Origin: VAYN01 sp964540905
Lineage (GTDB): Bacteria > Actinomycetota > Thermoleophilia > Solirubrobacterales > 70-9
Assembly: GCA_964540905.1 (NCBI GenBank)
Contig: CAZIOS010000014.1
Span: 5,622-69,621, forward strand
Reading direction: 5' to 3'
DNA: 64,000 nt
Below the pieces are notes generated by a model. The model saw only the letters and a program-made list of their open reading frames with translations, ran no database searches and was not told the origin of the DNA. Both the position numbers and the translations under genes were made by a program. Each line of letters opens with the position of its first letter. Position 1 is the stretch's first letter. This document shows, in pieces, positions 1-6,941 of the stretch.

Positions 1-132
1 CTCGTAGCGCCACTCCTCCCCCAGCCCCAGCGCCGCCAGGGCCGCGTTCTGCATCGCCGGCGAGCGCGAGTGGGAGACCGGGTGGCCGATCACCGCCAGT
101 CGCCTCGGCGCGCTCTGCGCTGCCGCGCTCAA
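1..132 (-). CDS. aroE: Shikimate dehydrogenase, N-terminal fragment (cut by window edge)
   Basis: Only the first 44 codons are visible. They read RLAVIGHPVSHSRSPAMQNA after a short lead, which is the N-terminal shikimate-binding signature of AroE (GxPxxHSxSPxxxN). The family reduces 3-dehydroshikimate to shikimate with NADPH in aromatic amino acid synthesis. The likely start is a TTG at 132 that lies just past the mltG stop codon, with GGGGA about six bases upstream, so the gene is the next member of the mltG operon. The rest of the gene lies outside the window. The family call is firm from the motif, while the exact start is an inference. Confidence 0.85.
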   Translation of the reverse strand, partial: MSAAAQSAPRRLAVIGHPVSHSRSPAMQNAALAALGLGEEWRYE

Positions 133-133
133 G

Positions 134-1630
134 CTATTCCCCGCAGGTGCTGGGCGCGTTGCCGCCGGCCGCTTCGCGGGCCGAGTTGTACTTTTCGACG
201 TCGGCCTCGAATTCGGTTTCGGTCTTGGCGAAGGTCAGTTCGTCGCACGAGTTCGGGTTGTTGACGTAGAAGAGGTAATCGGTCTTGGCCGGGTGGGCGG
301 CGGCCTCGATCGCCGCCAGGCCGGGGCTGTTGATCGGCCCCGGCGGCAGGCCGGCGTGGGTGCGGGTGTTGTACGGCGAGTCGGTTTCCAGCTGCGACTC
401 GGTCAGCGGCTCTTCGTAGTTGCCGGTGGCGAAGCGGATCGTCGCGTCGATCCCCAGCGGCATCCCTTCGTGCAGGCGGTTGTAGATCACCGAGGCGACC
501 AGCTTGCGCTGCTTCGCCACCCCCGCCTCGCGCTCGACCATCGAGGCGATCGTCAGCACGTCGAAGGTGGTCAGGTTCTTGGAGCGGGCGTACTTCATGT
601 CGACGCCCTTGATCCGCCGCTTGAAGTCTTCGAGCTGGAGCTGGACGAGGTTGGCGACCGGGGCGCCCGGCTTGAATTCGAAGGTGTCGGGGAAGAGGAA
701 GCCCTCGAGATCCTTGGCGCCCTTGCCGCCGTACTTGGCCGGATTCAGGTACCTGGAGTGGACGGTCGCCTTTATGTAGCTGCCCCTGAGGCCGTCTTCG
801 GCGACCAGCTTCGCCGCCTGCGAGCGGGCGTAGCCCTCGGGGATCGTCACCGTGGTCACGCTCGGCTTCGCGGTTTCGCGCGACCTGGTCAGGGCGTCGA
901 TCGCGGCGCTGTAGCTCATGCCGTGGGCGAGCGTGTAGTGGCCGGGGTAGAGCGAGGAGCGCTTGCCGTCGAGGGTGACGCGGACCTGGAACAGGGTCGA
1001 GCTGTCGATCACGCCCTTTTCCCCGAGCAGGTCGCCGACTTCGCTGACGCTGGCGCCCTTCGGGATCGTCACCTCGACCCGGCCGGAGCCGTCGCCGTGG
1101 AAGGGCTGGAAGAGCGCGAACAGGAACCAGAGCACGAACAGCGCCGCGATCGCGGCGAAGATCCGGAAGGGGTGGCGGCGCAGGGCGCCGAGCGGGCCGG
1201 AGCCGCCCCGCCGCGGCGGGCGCGGGCCGCCGCCAGCGCCGCCGGCGCCTCCGCGGTCGGCGGCCAGCGCCGGGTCGCCCTCGTCCGGGAGGTCCCAGCT
1301 GCGCGCGGTCGAGGCGGCCTCTCCGGGCTCCGCGTCGGGAGCCGCGGGGGGCCGCGGCTCGGCTCCCTGCGGCGTCGGAGCGGGAGCCGGCGCGTCGGCG
1401 GGCTCGTCCCAGAACTCCTGCTCGGGGGTGCGCGGTGGTGGTGGCGGTGCGGGCGGCGGAGCGTCCGGCGCGGGCGGCGGCGGGGGCGGCGCGGCGGCCT
1501 CCTTGCCGGCCCGCTTCGCCTCGCGCTGGCGGCGCTTCTCCTCGCGCTCGCGGCGGCGCTGCTCGCGCTCCTGGGCGGCGGGGTCGTTGGGGTCGGCGAA
1601 GGGGTCGCCCCCGGGCCAGTCGTCGCTCAC
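134..1630 (-). CDS. mltG: Endolytic murein transglycosylase MltG (YceG-like)
   Basis: The 498-residue product starts at a GTG preceded by a strong AGGAGGAGT ribosome site and overlapping the ruvX stop (GTGA). The first 150 residues are a charged, then proline- and alanine-rich cytoplasmic arm, followed by one membrane segment (about residues 155-176, RIFAAIAALFVLWFLFALF) and an extracytoplasmic YceG domain. The ERE motif near residue 366, followed by VASVIYNRL, matches the catalytic Glu region of MltG. The family cleaves nascent glycan strands and is thought to terminate peptidoglycan polymerisation. The long Pro-rich arm exceeds the short cytoplasmic tail of E. coli MltG and may be a partner-binding or disordered region. 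It sits in an operon with ruvX and aroE, a common bacterial arrangement. Confidence 0.93.
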   Translation of the reverse strand: MSDDWPGGDPFADPNDPAAQEREQRRREREEKRRQREAKRAGKEAAAPPPPPPAPDAPPPAPPPPPRTPEQEFWDEPADAPAPAPTPQGAEPRPPAAPDAEPGEAASTARSWDLPDEGDPALAADRGGAGGAGGGPRPPRRGGSGPLGALRRHPFRIFAAIAALFVLWFLFALFQPFHGDGSGRVEVTIPKGASVSEVGDLLGEKGVIDSSTLFQVRVTLDGKRSSLYPGHYTLAHGMSYSAAIDALTRSRETAKPSVTTVTIPEGYARSQAAKLVAEDGLRGSYIKATVHSRYLNPAKYGGKGAKDLEGFLFPDTFEFKPGAPVANLVQLQLEDFKRRIKGVDMKYARSKNLTTFDVLTIASMVEREAGVAKQRKLVASVIYNRLHEGMPLGIDATIRFATGNYEEPLTESQLETDSPYNTRTHAGLPPGPINSPGLAAIEAAAHPAKTDYLFYVNNPNSCDELTFAKTETEFEADVEKYNSAREAAGGNAPSTCGE

Positions 1631-2028
1631 GACTCCTCCTCTTGATTTGGGATACGGGCGGCGAGGTAGGTCTCGAGCAGGTGGGCGGCGGCGAGCGAGT
1701 CGGGGGCGGCGCTGGCGCCGGCACGGCGGCTGGCGTCGGCCATCCGCGTCGTCAGCCGCTCGTCGTAGGTCTCGACCGGGACCGAGAGCATCGCCTCCAG
1801 TTCGGCGCCGAAGCTGCGGGCCAGGCCGGCCTGGCTGCCCTCCTCGCCGCTGAGGTGCAGCGGCAGCCCGATCACGACCCGCTCGACCTCGCGCTCGGCG
1901 ACGATCGCGGCGACCAGCTTCGCCTCCGGCGGCTCGATCACCGGCAGCGGCGTCGCCAGGGTCCCGGTCGGGTCGGAGATCGCGGCGCCGATGCGGGCGG
2001 TGCCGTGGTCGAGGGCGAGCACGCGCAC
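1627..2028 (-). CDS. ruvX: Holliday junction resolvase-like protein RuvX/YqgF
   Basis: This 133-residue RNase H-fold protein starts VRVLALDHGTARIGAAISDP, giving the first catalytic Asp in the LDHG motif. It continues with VVIGLPLHLSGEEG, the conserved Glu region, and ends with the DSLAAAHLLE helix that carries the last acidic residue. YqgF proteins act in pre-16S rRNA 5' processing and/or Holliday-junction resolution. The GTG start at 2028 lies only two bases from the alaS stop, and the gene overlaps the mltG start by four bases, so it is translationally coupled on both sides. Length is normal for the family (about 135-150 residues). Confidence 0.93.
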   Translation of the reverse strand: MRVLALDHGTARIGAAISDPTGTLATPLPVIEPPEAKLVAAIVAEREVERVVIGLPLHLSGEEGSQAGLARSFGAELEAMLSVPVETYDERLTTRMADASRRAGASAAPDSLAAAHLLETYLAARIPNQEEES

Positions 2029-2030
2029 GG

Positions 2031-4655
2031 CTAGCCGAGCTCCCGCTCGATCGCGGCACGGGCGGCGCCCAGCGCCTCGTCGAGCTTGGCCGGGTCGCGG
2101 CCGCCGGCCTGGGCCATGTCGTCGCGGCCGCCGCCGCCGCCGCCGACCACCGCGGCCGCCTCGCGGACCAGCGCCGCCGCCGAGAGGCCGCGCCCGACCG
2201 CCCCCTCCGAGACCAGCGAGACCAGCGCCACCTTGTCGCCGTCGCCGGCGCCGAGGACCAGCGCGGTGGCGCCGTCGAGCATCGACTGCACCCGGTTGGC
2301 GACCTCGAGCAGCTGCTTCTGGTCGGCCAGCTCGGAGGCCGCGACCAGGACCTTGACCTCGCCCGACGCGGTCGCCGCGGCGGCCAGTCGCTTCGCCTCC
2401 TCGCCGAGCAGCTGGCGCTGCGCCTGCTCGGCGCCGGCGCCGGCCTCGCGCAGGCGCTCGGCGGCGCGGCGGGCCCCGGCGAGCGGGTCCTGCGGGGTGC
2501 CGAGCAGCTCGCCGGCCTCGCGCAGCTGGGCCTCGCGCCGGCGGAACCAGTCGATCGCGGCGGGGCCGGTGATCGCCTCGACCCGGCGCACGTTGGCGGC
2601 GCTGGAGCCCTCGGAGGCGATCTTGAAGATGCCGACCTCGGCGGTGTTGGCGACGTGGGTGCCGCCGCAGAGCTCGCGCGAGACGCCGTCGACCTCGACC
2701 ACCCGCACCCACTCGCCGTATTTCTCCCCGAACAGGGCCATCGCGCCGAGCTTCTCGGCCTCGGCCCGCTCCATCTCCAGCCAGCGCACCGGCCGGCTCG
2801 CCTTGACCCACTCGTTGACGCGATCCTCGACCTCGCCCAGCTCCTCGGGGCTGAGCCCCTGGCCGTGGGTGAAGTCGAAGCGCAGCTTGTCGGGGCGCAC
2901 CGCCGAGCCGGCCTGGCGCACGTGGGTGCCGAGCCGCTCGCGCAGCGCCGCGTGCAGGAGGTGGGTCGCGGTGTGGTTGCGCATCGTCGCGTGGCGCGTC
3001 TCACGGTCTACTTCAGCCTCGATTGCGACTCCCGGCTCGATCGCCGTGCCGGTCGGCTCGATCGCCAGCGCCTGGTCGTCCCCGAGGCGGTAGACGTCGA
3101 CCACCCGCGCCTCCTCGCCGCCCCAGCGCAGCACCCCGGAGTCGGCGACCTGGCCGCCGCCCTCGGCGTAGAAGGGGCTCTGCTCGAGCTTGACCAGGGC
3201 GTGGCCGTCGTCGGCCTCGACGGCGGCGAGGCCGGTGCTCGCGCGCAGCGTCTCGTAGCCAACGAAGCGGGTCGGCGGCGCCGCCGCGGCGAAGGCGACC
3301 ACCCGCTCGTGCGTGTCCTCGGAGCCGTGGGCGGTGGCGGCGCCGCTGCGGGCGCGCTGGCGCTGCTCCTCCATCAGCTCCTCGAAGCCGTCGTCGTCGA
3401 CCGCCAGGCCCTGCTCGGCCAGCAGCTCCCTGGTCAGGTCGTAGGGGAAGCCGTAGGTGTCGTGCAGCTTGAAGGCAGCGGCGGCGTCGATCCAGGAGGT
3501 CTGCGACTCCTGCGCCGCGGCGATCAACCGCTCCAGCAGCTCGGTGCCGCGCTCGAGGGTGCGGCCGAAGCTCTCCTCCTCGTCGCCGACCCAGCGGGCG
3601 ATCGTCTCGCGCTCGGCGACCAGCTCCGGATAGGCGCTCCCCATGAGCTCGATCGTGCGCTCGGCGAAGCGGCCGAGCCAGGGCGCTTCGAGGCCGAGCG
3701 TGCGCCCCTGCTGGATCGCCCGCCGCATGATCCGCCGCAGGATGTAGCCGCGGTCCTCGTTGGAGGGGACGACGCCGTCGGCGAGCAGGAAGGCGGCGCC
3801 GCGCGAGTGGTCGGCGACGATCCGCATCGCCCGGGTGACCGCGCCGCCCTCGTCGTAGCGGCGGCCGGAGAGCTCCTCGGCGAGGTCGACCAGCGGCCGC
3901 ACGTGGTCAGTCTCGAAGACCGAAGGCACGTCCTGGAGGATCGCCGCCATCCGGTCCAGGCCCATGCCGGTGTCGATGTTGCGCATCGGCAGCTCGGCGA
4001 GGCTGCCGTCGGCGCCGAGGTCGTAGCTCATGAAGACGTGGTTCCAGAACTCGAGGAAGCGGTCGCTGTCGTCGCCGGGGCGCTCGCCCTCGGCGCCGAA
4101 CTCGGGACCGCGGTCGAGGTAGAGCTCCGAGCAGGGGCCGCAGGGACCGCTCGGCCCGGCCTGCCAGAAGTTGTCCTCGCGCCCGAGCTGGACGATCCGC
4201 TCGTCGGGGACCCCAATGCCGCCCCAGAGCGCGATCGCCTCCTCGTCGGGGCCGAGCCCGAGCTCCTCGTCGCCGCCGAAGACGGTGACCCAGATCCGCT
4301 CCGGGTCCATCCCGAAGCCCTGGGTCGAGAGCTCCCAGCCCCAGGGGATCGACTCCGCCTTGAAGTAGTCGCCGAAGCTCCAGTTGCCGAGCATCTCGAA
4401 GAAGGTGAGGTGGCGGGCGGTGTTGCCGACCTCCTCGATGTCGGTGGTGCGGAAGCATTTCTGGACGTCGGTGAGGCGCGGCGCCGGCGGCCGCTCCCGC
4501 CCGAGGAAGTAGGGCTTGAACGGCTGCATGCCGGCGGTGGTCAGCAGCACCGAGGGGTCGAGCACCGGCGGCACCAGCGAGGCCGAGGGCACCACCCTGT
4601 GGCCGCGCTGCTCGAAGAAGGACAGGTAGGTGGCGCGGATCTCCTCGGCCTTCAT
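2031..4655 (-). CDS. alaS: Alanyl-tRNA synthetase
   Basis: The 874-residue protein is a full-length class II AlaRS. The N-terminal catalytic core has motif 1 and 2 signatures (FFEQRGH, TTAGMQPFKPYF, NTARHLTFFEMLGNWSFGD). The central editing domain has the HTATHLLHAAL zinc motif and the CGGTHV motif, both complete, so deacylation of Ser-/Gly-tRNA(Ala) should be intact. The C-terminal C-Ala region ends in a glycine-rich GGGGGGRDDMAQAGG stretch followed by a helix, as is usual. The ATG start at 4655 follows mnmA by 54 bases on the same strand, and the stop abuts ruvX, so mnmA-alaS-ruvX-mltG-aroE probably form one operon. Confidence 0.97.
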   Translation of the reverse strand: MKAEEIRATYLSFFEQRGHRVVPSASLVPPVLDPSVLLTTAGMQPFKPYFLGRERPPAPRLTDVQKCFRTTDIEEVGNTARHLTFFEMLGNWSFGDYFKAESIPWGWELSTQGFGMDPERIWVTVFGGDEELGLGPDEEAIALWGGIGVPDERIVQLGREDNFWQAGPSGPCGPCSELYLDRGPEFGAEGERPGDDSDRFLEFWNHVFMSYDLGADGSLAELPMRNIDTGMGLDRMAAILQDVPSVFETDHVRPLVDLAEELSGRRYDEGGAVTRAMRIVADHSRGAAFLLADGVVPSNEDRGYILRRIMRRAIQQGRTLGLEAPWLGRFAERTIELMGSAYPELVAERETIARWVGDEEESFGRTLERGTELLERLIAAAQESQTSWIDAAAAFKLHDTYGFPYDLTRELLAEQGLAVDDDGFEELMEEQRQRARSGAATAHGSEDTHERVVAFAAAAPPTRFVGYETLRASTGLAAVEADDGHALVKLEQSPFYAEGGGQVADSGVLRWGGEEARVVDVYRLGDDQALAIEPTGTAIEPGVAIEAEVDRETRHATMRNHTATHLLHAALRERLGTHVRQAGSAVRPDKLRFDFTHGQGLSPEELGEVEDRVNEWVKASRPVRWLEMERAEAEKLGAMALFGEKYGEWVRVVEVDGVSRELCGGTHVANTAEVGIFKIASEGSSAANVRRVEAITGPAAIDWFRRREAQLREAGELLGTPQDPLAGARRAAERLREAGAGAEQAQRQLLGEEAKRLAAAATASGEVKVLVAASELADQKQLLEVANRVQSMLDGATALVLGAGDGDKVALVSLVSEGAVGRGLSAAALVREAAAVVGGGGGGRDDMAQAGGRDPAKLDEALGAARAAIERELG

Positions 4656-4709
4656 GTGAGCAAGCCTAAATATTTGCGAGGGGGAATGAGTGCGCGGTAC
4701 GGCGGCCGC

Positions 4710-6164
4710 TCAGGCCGCGGCGACGATGGTGCCGTGGCCGACGACCGTCTCGCCCTCCAGCAGGACCGCGGTCTGGCCCGGCGAGGCGCCCGTGAACTCC
4801 TCCCCCAGCTCCAGCTCCAGCTCCAGCGCCGGGTGGCGGCCGGCGCCGGCGGCGCCGATCGAGGCCGGCAGGGCGCGCGAGTGGTAGCGCAGGCGGACCC
4901 CGTCGACGCGGGCGCCGTCGCGGTGCAGGACGGCGTCGCGGATGCTGACGTGGCGGGTTTCGACCTCGGCCCGGGTGCCGACCGTGACCGTGTTGGCGGC
5001 GGCGTCGGTGGCGAGCACGTAGAGCGGCTCGGGGGCGGAGACGCCGATCCCGCGGCGCTGGCCGACGGTGAAGTTGTGGTGGCCGCGGTGGCGGCCGACG
5101 GTGCGGCCGGCGCGGTCGAGGACGGCGCCCTCGCGGTCGCCGAGGCCGCCGTGGCGGCGCAGGAAGCCGCGCTTGCCCTGGCCGGCGAGGAAGCAGAGGT
5201 CCTGGCTCTCGGCCTTGCGGGCGACCGGCAGCTCGTGGCGGGCGGCGATCTCCCGCACCTCGGCCTTGGTCAGCTCGGTCAGCGGGAAGCCGAGGCGGCC
5301 GAGCAGCTGCGGCGGCAGCGCCGCCAGCATGTAGCTCTGGTCCTTGGCGGCGTCGGCGGCGGCGGCGAGCAGCAGCCCGTCGGCGTCCTCGACGATGCGG
5401 GCGTAGTGGCCGGTGACGAGGCGGCCGGCGCCGAGCCGCTCGGCGAGGTCGACCATCGCCGCGATCCGCACCTCGCCGTTGCAGAGGACGCAGGGGTTGG
5501 GGGTGCGCCCGGCGGCGTAGCCGGCGACGAAGCGAGCGACGACGCGGCGGCGGAATTCCTGCTCGAGGTCGAGCGTGAAGTGCGGGATGCCGAGCGAGTG
5601 GGCGAGGCCGCGGGCGCCCAGCACCGCCTCCGGGGAGCAGCAGGCCTTGGCGCCGTCGGTCTCGGGGTCGGCCCAGAGCTTGACCGTGACCGCGACCACG
5701 TCGGCGCCGCGCTCGCGTTCGAGCAGCGCCGCGACGGCGCTGTCGACGCCGCCGGACATCGCGACCGCGACCCGCTCGCCGACGGCGGGCGCAAGTGGCT
5801 GGGAAGAGGCGGCGGCGACCGAGAGGGCGCGGTGCAGGGCGTCGGTCGCGAGCACCGCCGCGTGGCGCTTGGCCGGGGTGAGGCCGCCGATCGCGGCGTC
5901 GACGTCGTCGGTGCTCAATCCGGCCGCGTCGAGCACCGGCGCGCCCTCGACGATCTCCGCCACCGCTGCCGTCGCCGCCCGGGTCGAGCCGCAGCCCTCG
6001 GCGTCGAAGCTGACGGCGGCGACACGGCCGTCCTCGATCGCCAGCGAGACCCGCGAGAGATCGCCACAGCCGGCGCCGCCGGCGGCGCCGGTGAAAGCCC
6101 CCGCCGGTGCCGGCCCGCGCCGGGTCTCGTCGGCGATGTAGTGCTCGAACAGCTCGCGCGTCAT
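4710..6164 (-). CDS. mnmA: Fusion of an IscU/NifU-like domain to tRNA 2-thiouridylase MnmA
   Basis: The 484-residue ORF has two parts. Residues 1-115 resemble an IscU/NifU N-terminal scaffold: LFEHYI, GCGD with Cys33, FDAEGCGS with Cys58, then PAKRHAAVLATDAL. The third scaffold cysteine, normally in a KxHC motif, is Ala102. From residue 130 on the protein is MnmA: PP-loop AMSGGVDSA, the TPNPCVLCN motif with Cys225 and Cys228, KDQSYML, SQDLCFL and a C-terminal beta-barrel. MnmA transfers sulfur to U34 of Lys, Glu and Gln tRNAs. There is no stop or frameshift between the parts. The ATG at 6164 has no clear ribosome site on this strand, so the start is less certain than the domain content. Some MnmA enzymes are reported to use an Fe-S cluster, which would make the fusion functional, but that is an inference. 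Confidence 0.9.
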   Translation of the reverse strand: MTRELFEHYIADETRRGPAPAGAFTGAAGGAGCGDLSRVSLAIEDGRVAAVSFDAEGCGSTRAATAAVAEIVEGAPVLDAAGLSTDDVDAAIGGLTPAKRHAAVLATDALHRALSVAAASSQPLAPAVGERVAVAMSGGVDSAVAALLERERGADVVAVTVKLWADPETDGAKACCSPEAVLGARGLAHSLGIPHFTLDLEQEFRRRVVARFVAGYAAGRTPNPCVLCNGEVRIAAMVDLAERLGAGRLVTGHYARIVEDADGLLLAAAADAAKDQSYMLAALPPQLLGRLGFPLTELTKAEVREIAARHELPVARKAESQDLCFLAGQGKRGFLRRHGGLGDREGAVLDRAGRTVGRHRGHHNFTVGQRRGIGVSAPEPLYVLATDAAANTVTVGTRAEVETRHVSIRDAVLHRDGARVDGVRLRYHSRALPASIGAAGAGRHPALELELELGEEFTGASPGQTAVLLEGETVVGHGTIVAAA

Positions 6165-6435
6165 ACGGAGGAGGGTAGCCGGGCGCAGGGCGCCCTCTCG
6201 CTATGCCGGGATTTTCGCCGGCCCACAGGAGGACTGACGTAGAGGGATTCCTATTCCCATTTATCTCCTGTAGGCCTGGCGAGGGAGGGCGCGAGGCGGA
6301 TGGCGAGCGCCGGACCAAGCGAGGCAAGGACGCAGGGAGCCCGAATAGCAGCGCTATCGGGCGACCGAGGACACAGCCTCGCGCAGTGTCCGCCGCCGCC
6401 AGCCGCCCGCCCCGCCCGACCGAGCCAGGCCAGCC
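6165..6435. other. Intergenic region between 6S RNA and mnmA, with a possible 19-codon leader ORF
   Basis: About 270 bases precede mnmA. On the minus strand an AGGAGATAA site is followed by ATG at 6260 and a 19-codon reading frame ending at TAG (6201-6203), which could be a leader peptide. A GGACAC/GTGTCC hairpin lies near 6369-6391. On the plus strand, 6190-6221 contains GGGATTTTCGCC preceded by CCCTCT, a sequence shared with the inverted repeat at 53.6 kb. No promoter could be assigned with confidence. Confidence 0.35.
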
Positions 6436-6592
6436 AAAAGAGGCTCCAGCCCGCCGTTGCCGCCTCTGGCTTTGATCCCTTCAAGTGAAGGTGGGTGCCT
6501 GCTCCCGGCCCCAAGGGGACGGATGACTTCGGCTCCCGCGCCGTTTGTGTTGGGTCAAACGGTGAGACGGCTCTCGCACGGGCTCGAGCCTC
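6436..6592 (-). ncRNA. ssrS: 6S RNA candidate (ssrS-like)
   Basis: The minus-strand transcript folds as expected for 6S RNA. Its 5' end GAGGCUCGAGCCCG (6592-6579) pairs with the 3' end CGGGCUGGAGCCUC (6453-6440) at 13 of 14 positions, and UCUUUU follows as a terminator tail. Internally CCGUUUG and CAAACGG form a perfect 7-bp hairpin arm. The 3' strand CACCUUCACUUGAAGGG, followed by GGCGGCAACGGCGGG, resembles the 3' half of E. coli 6S RNA (CACCUUGAACC, then AAGGGUU and CGGCGGCAUCUCGG). A location next to aspS and near mnmA/hisS is also where 6S genes occur in Firmicutes. 6S RNA binds housekeeping RNA polymerase and modulates it in stationary phase. The ends are estimated from the fold. Confidence 0.75.
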
Positions 6593-6643
6593 GCCGCAAC
6601 GGTAGCACCGCGGGCGCCGCCGCAGCCCCGGCCCGGGCCGGGC

Positions 6644-6940
6644 TCAGAACTCGTCCGTGTCGAGGTTGGAGAGGTGCATCTCCGCCTCGCTCCAGCGGTC
6701 CGGCGGCACCCGCAGGGAGATGTCGCCGTGGCCGAAGCGGTCGAGCGGCCAGTCGGCGGTGAGAGCCGCCTCGATCCCGGCCTCGACCAGCGCCTGGTGC
6801 CAGGCCCGCGCCGTGCGCAGGTCGGCGAAGTCGCGCACCACCTCCCAGCGGTCGTAGCTGGGGTCGTCGACGTGGACCGGCGTCTGGCCGGGTCCGGGAG
6901 CCGGGCGCCACGAGCGTGGAAGCCAGTCCCGGAGGCCCAT
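6644..6940 (-). CDS. Small conserved-looking hypothetical protein after aspS
   Basis: This 98-residue protein begins at an ATG one base beyond the aspS stop, so it is probably translated from the aspS message. It starts MGLRDWLPRSW, then has a compact soluble domain (YDRWEVVRDFADLRTARAWHQALVEAGIEAALTADWP). That segment looks like the alpha-beta fold of short putative signal-transducing DUF2007-type proteins, but the resemblance is weak. It ends DTDEF and has no membrane segment. No catalytic motif is visible. The stop lies about 50 bases upstream of the 6S RNA 5' end. Function unknown. Confidence 0.75.
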   Translation of the reverse strand: MGLRDWLPRSWRPAPGPGQTPVHVDDPSYDRWEVVRDFADLRTARAWHQALVEAGIEAALTADWPLDRFGHGDISLRVPPDRWSEAEMHLSNLDTDEF

Positions 6941-6941
6941 C

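Noticed and set aside
2655..6242. A 1195-codon plus-strand open frame across alaS and mnmA
   Set aside because: It is a GC-rich shadow of the two real minus-strand genes, with valine/leucine/glutamate/arginine-rich sequence and no domain.
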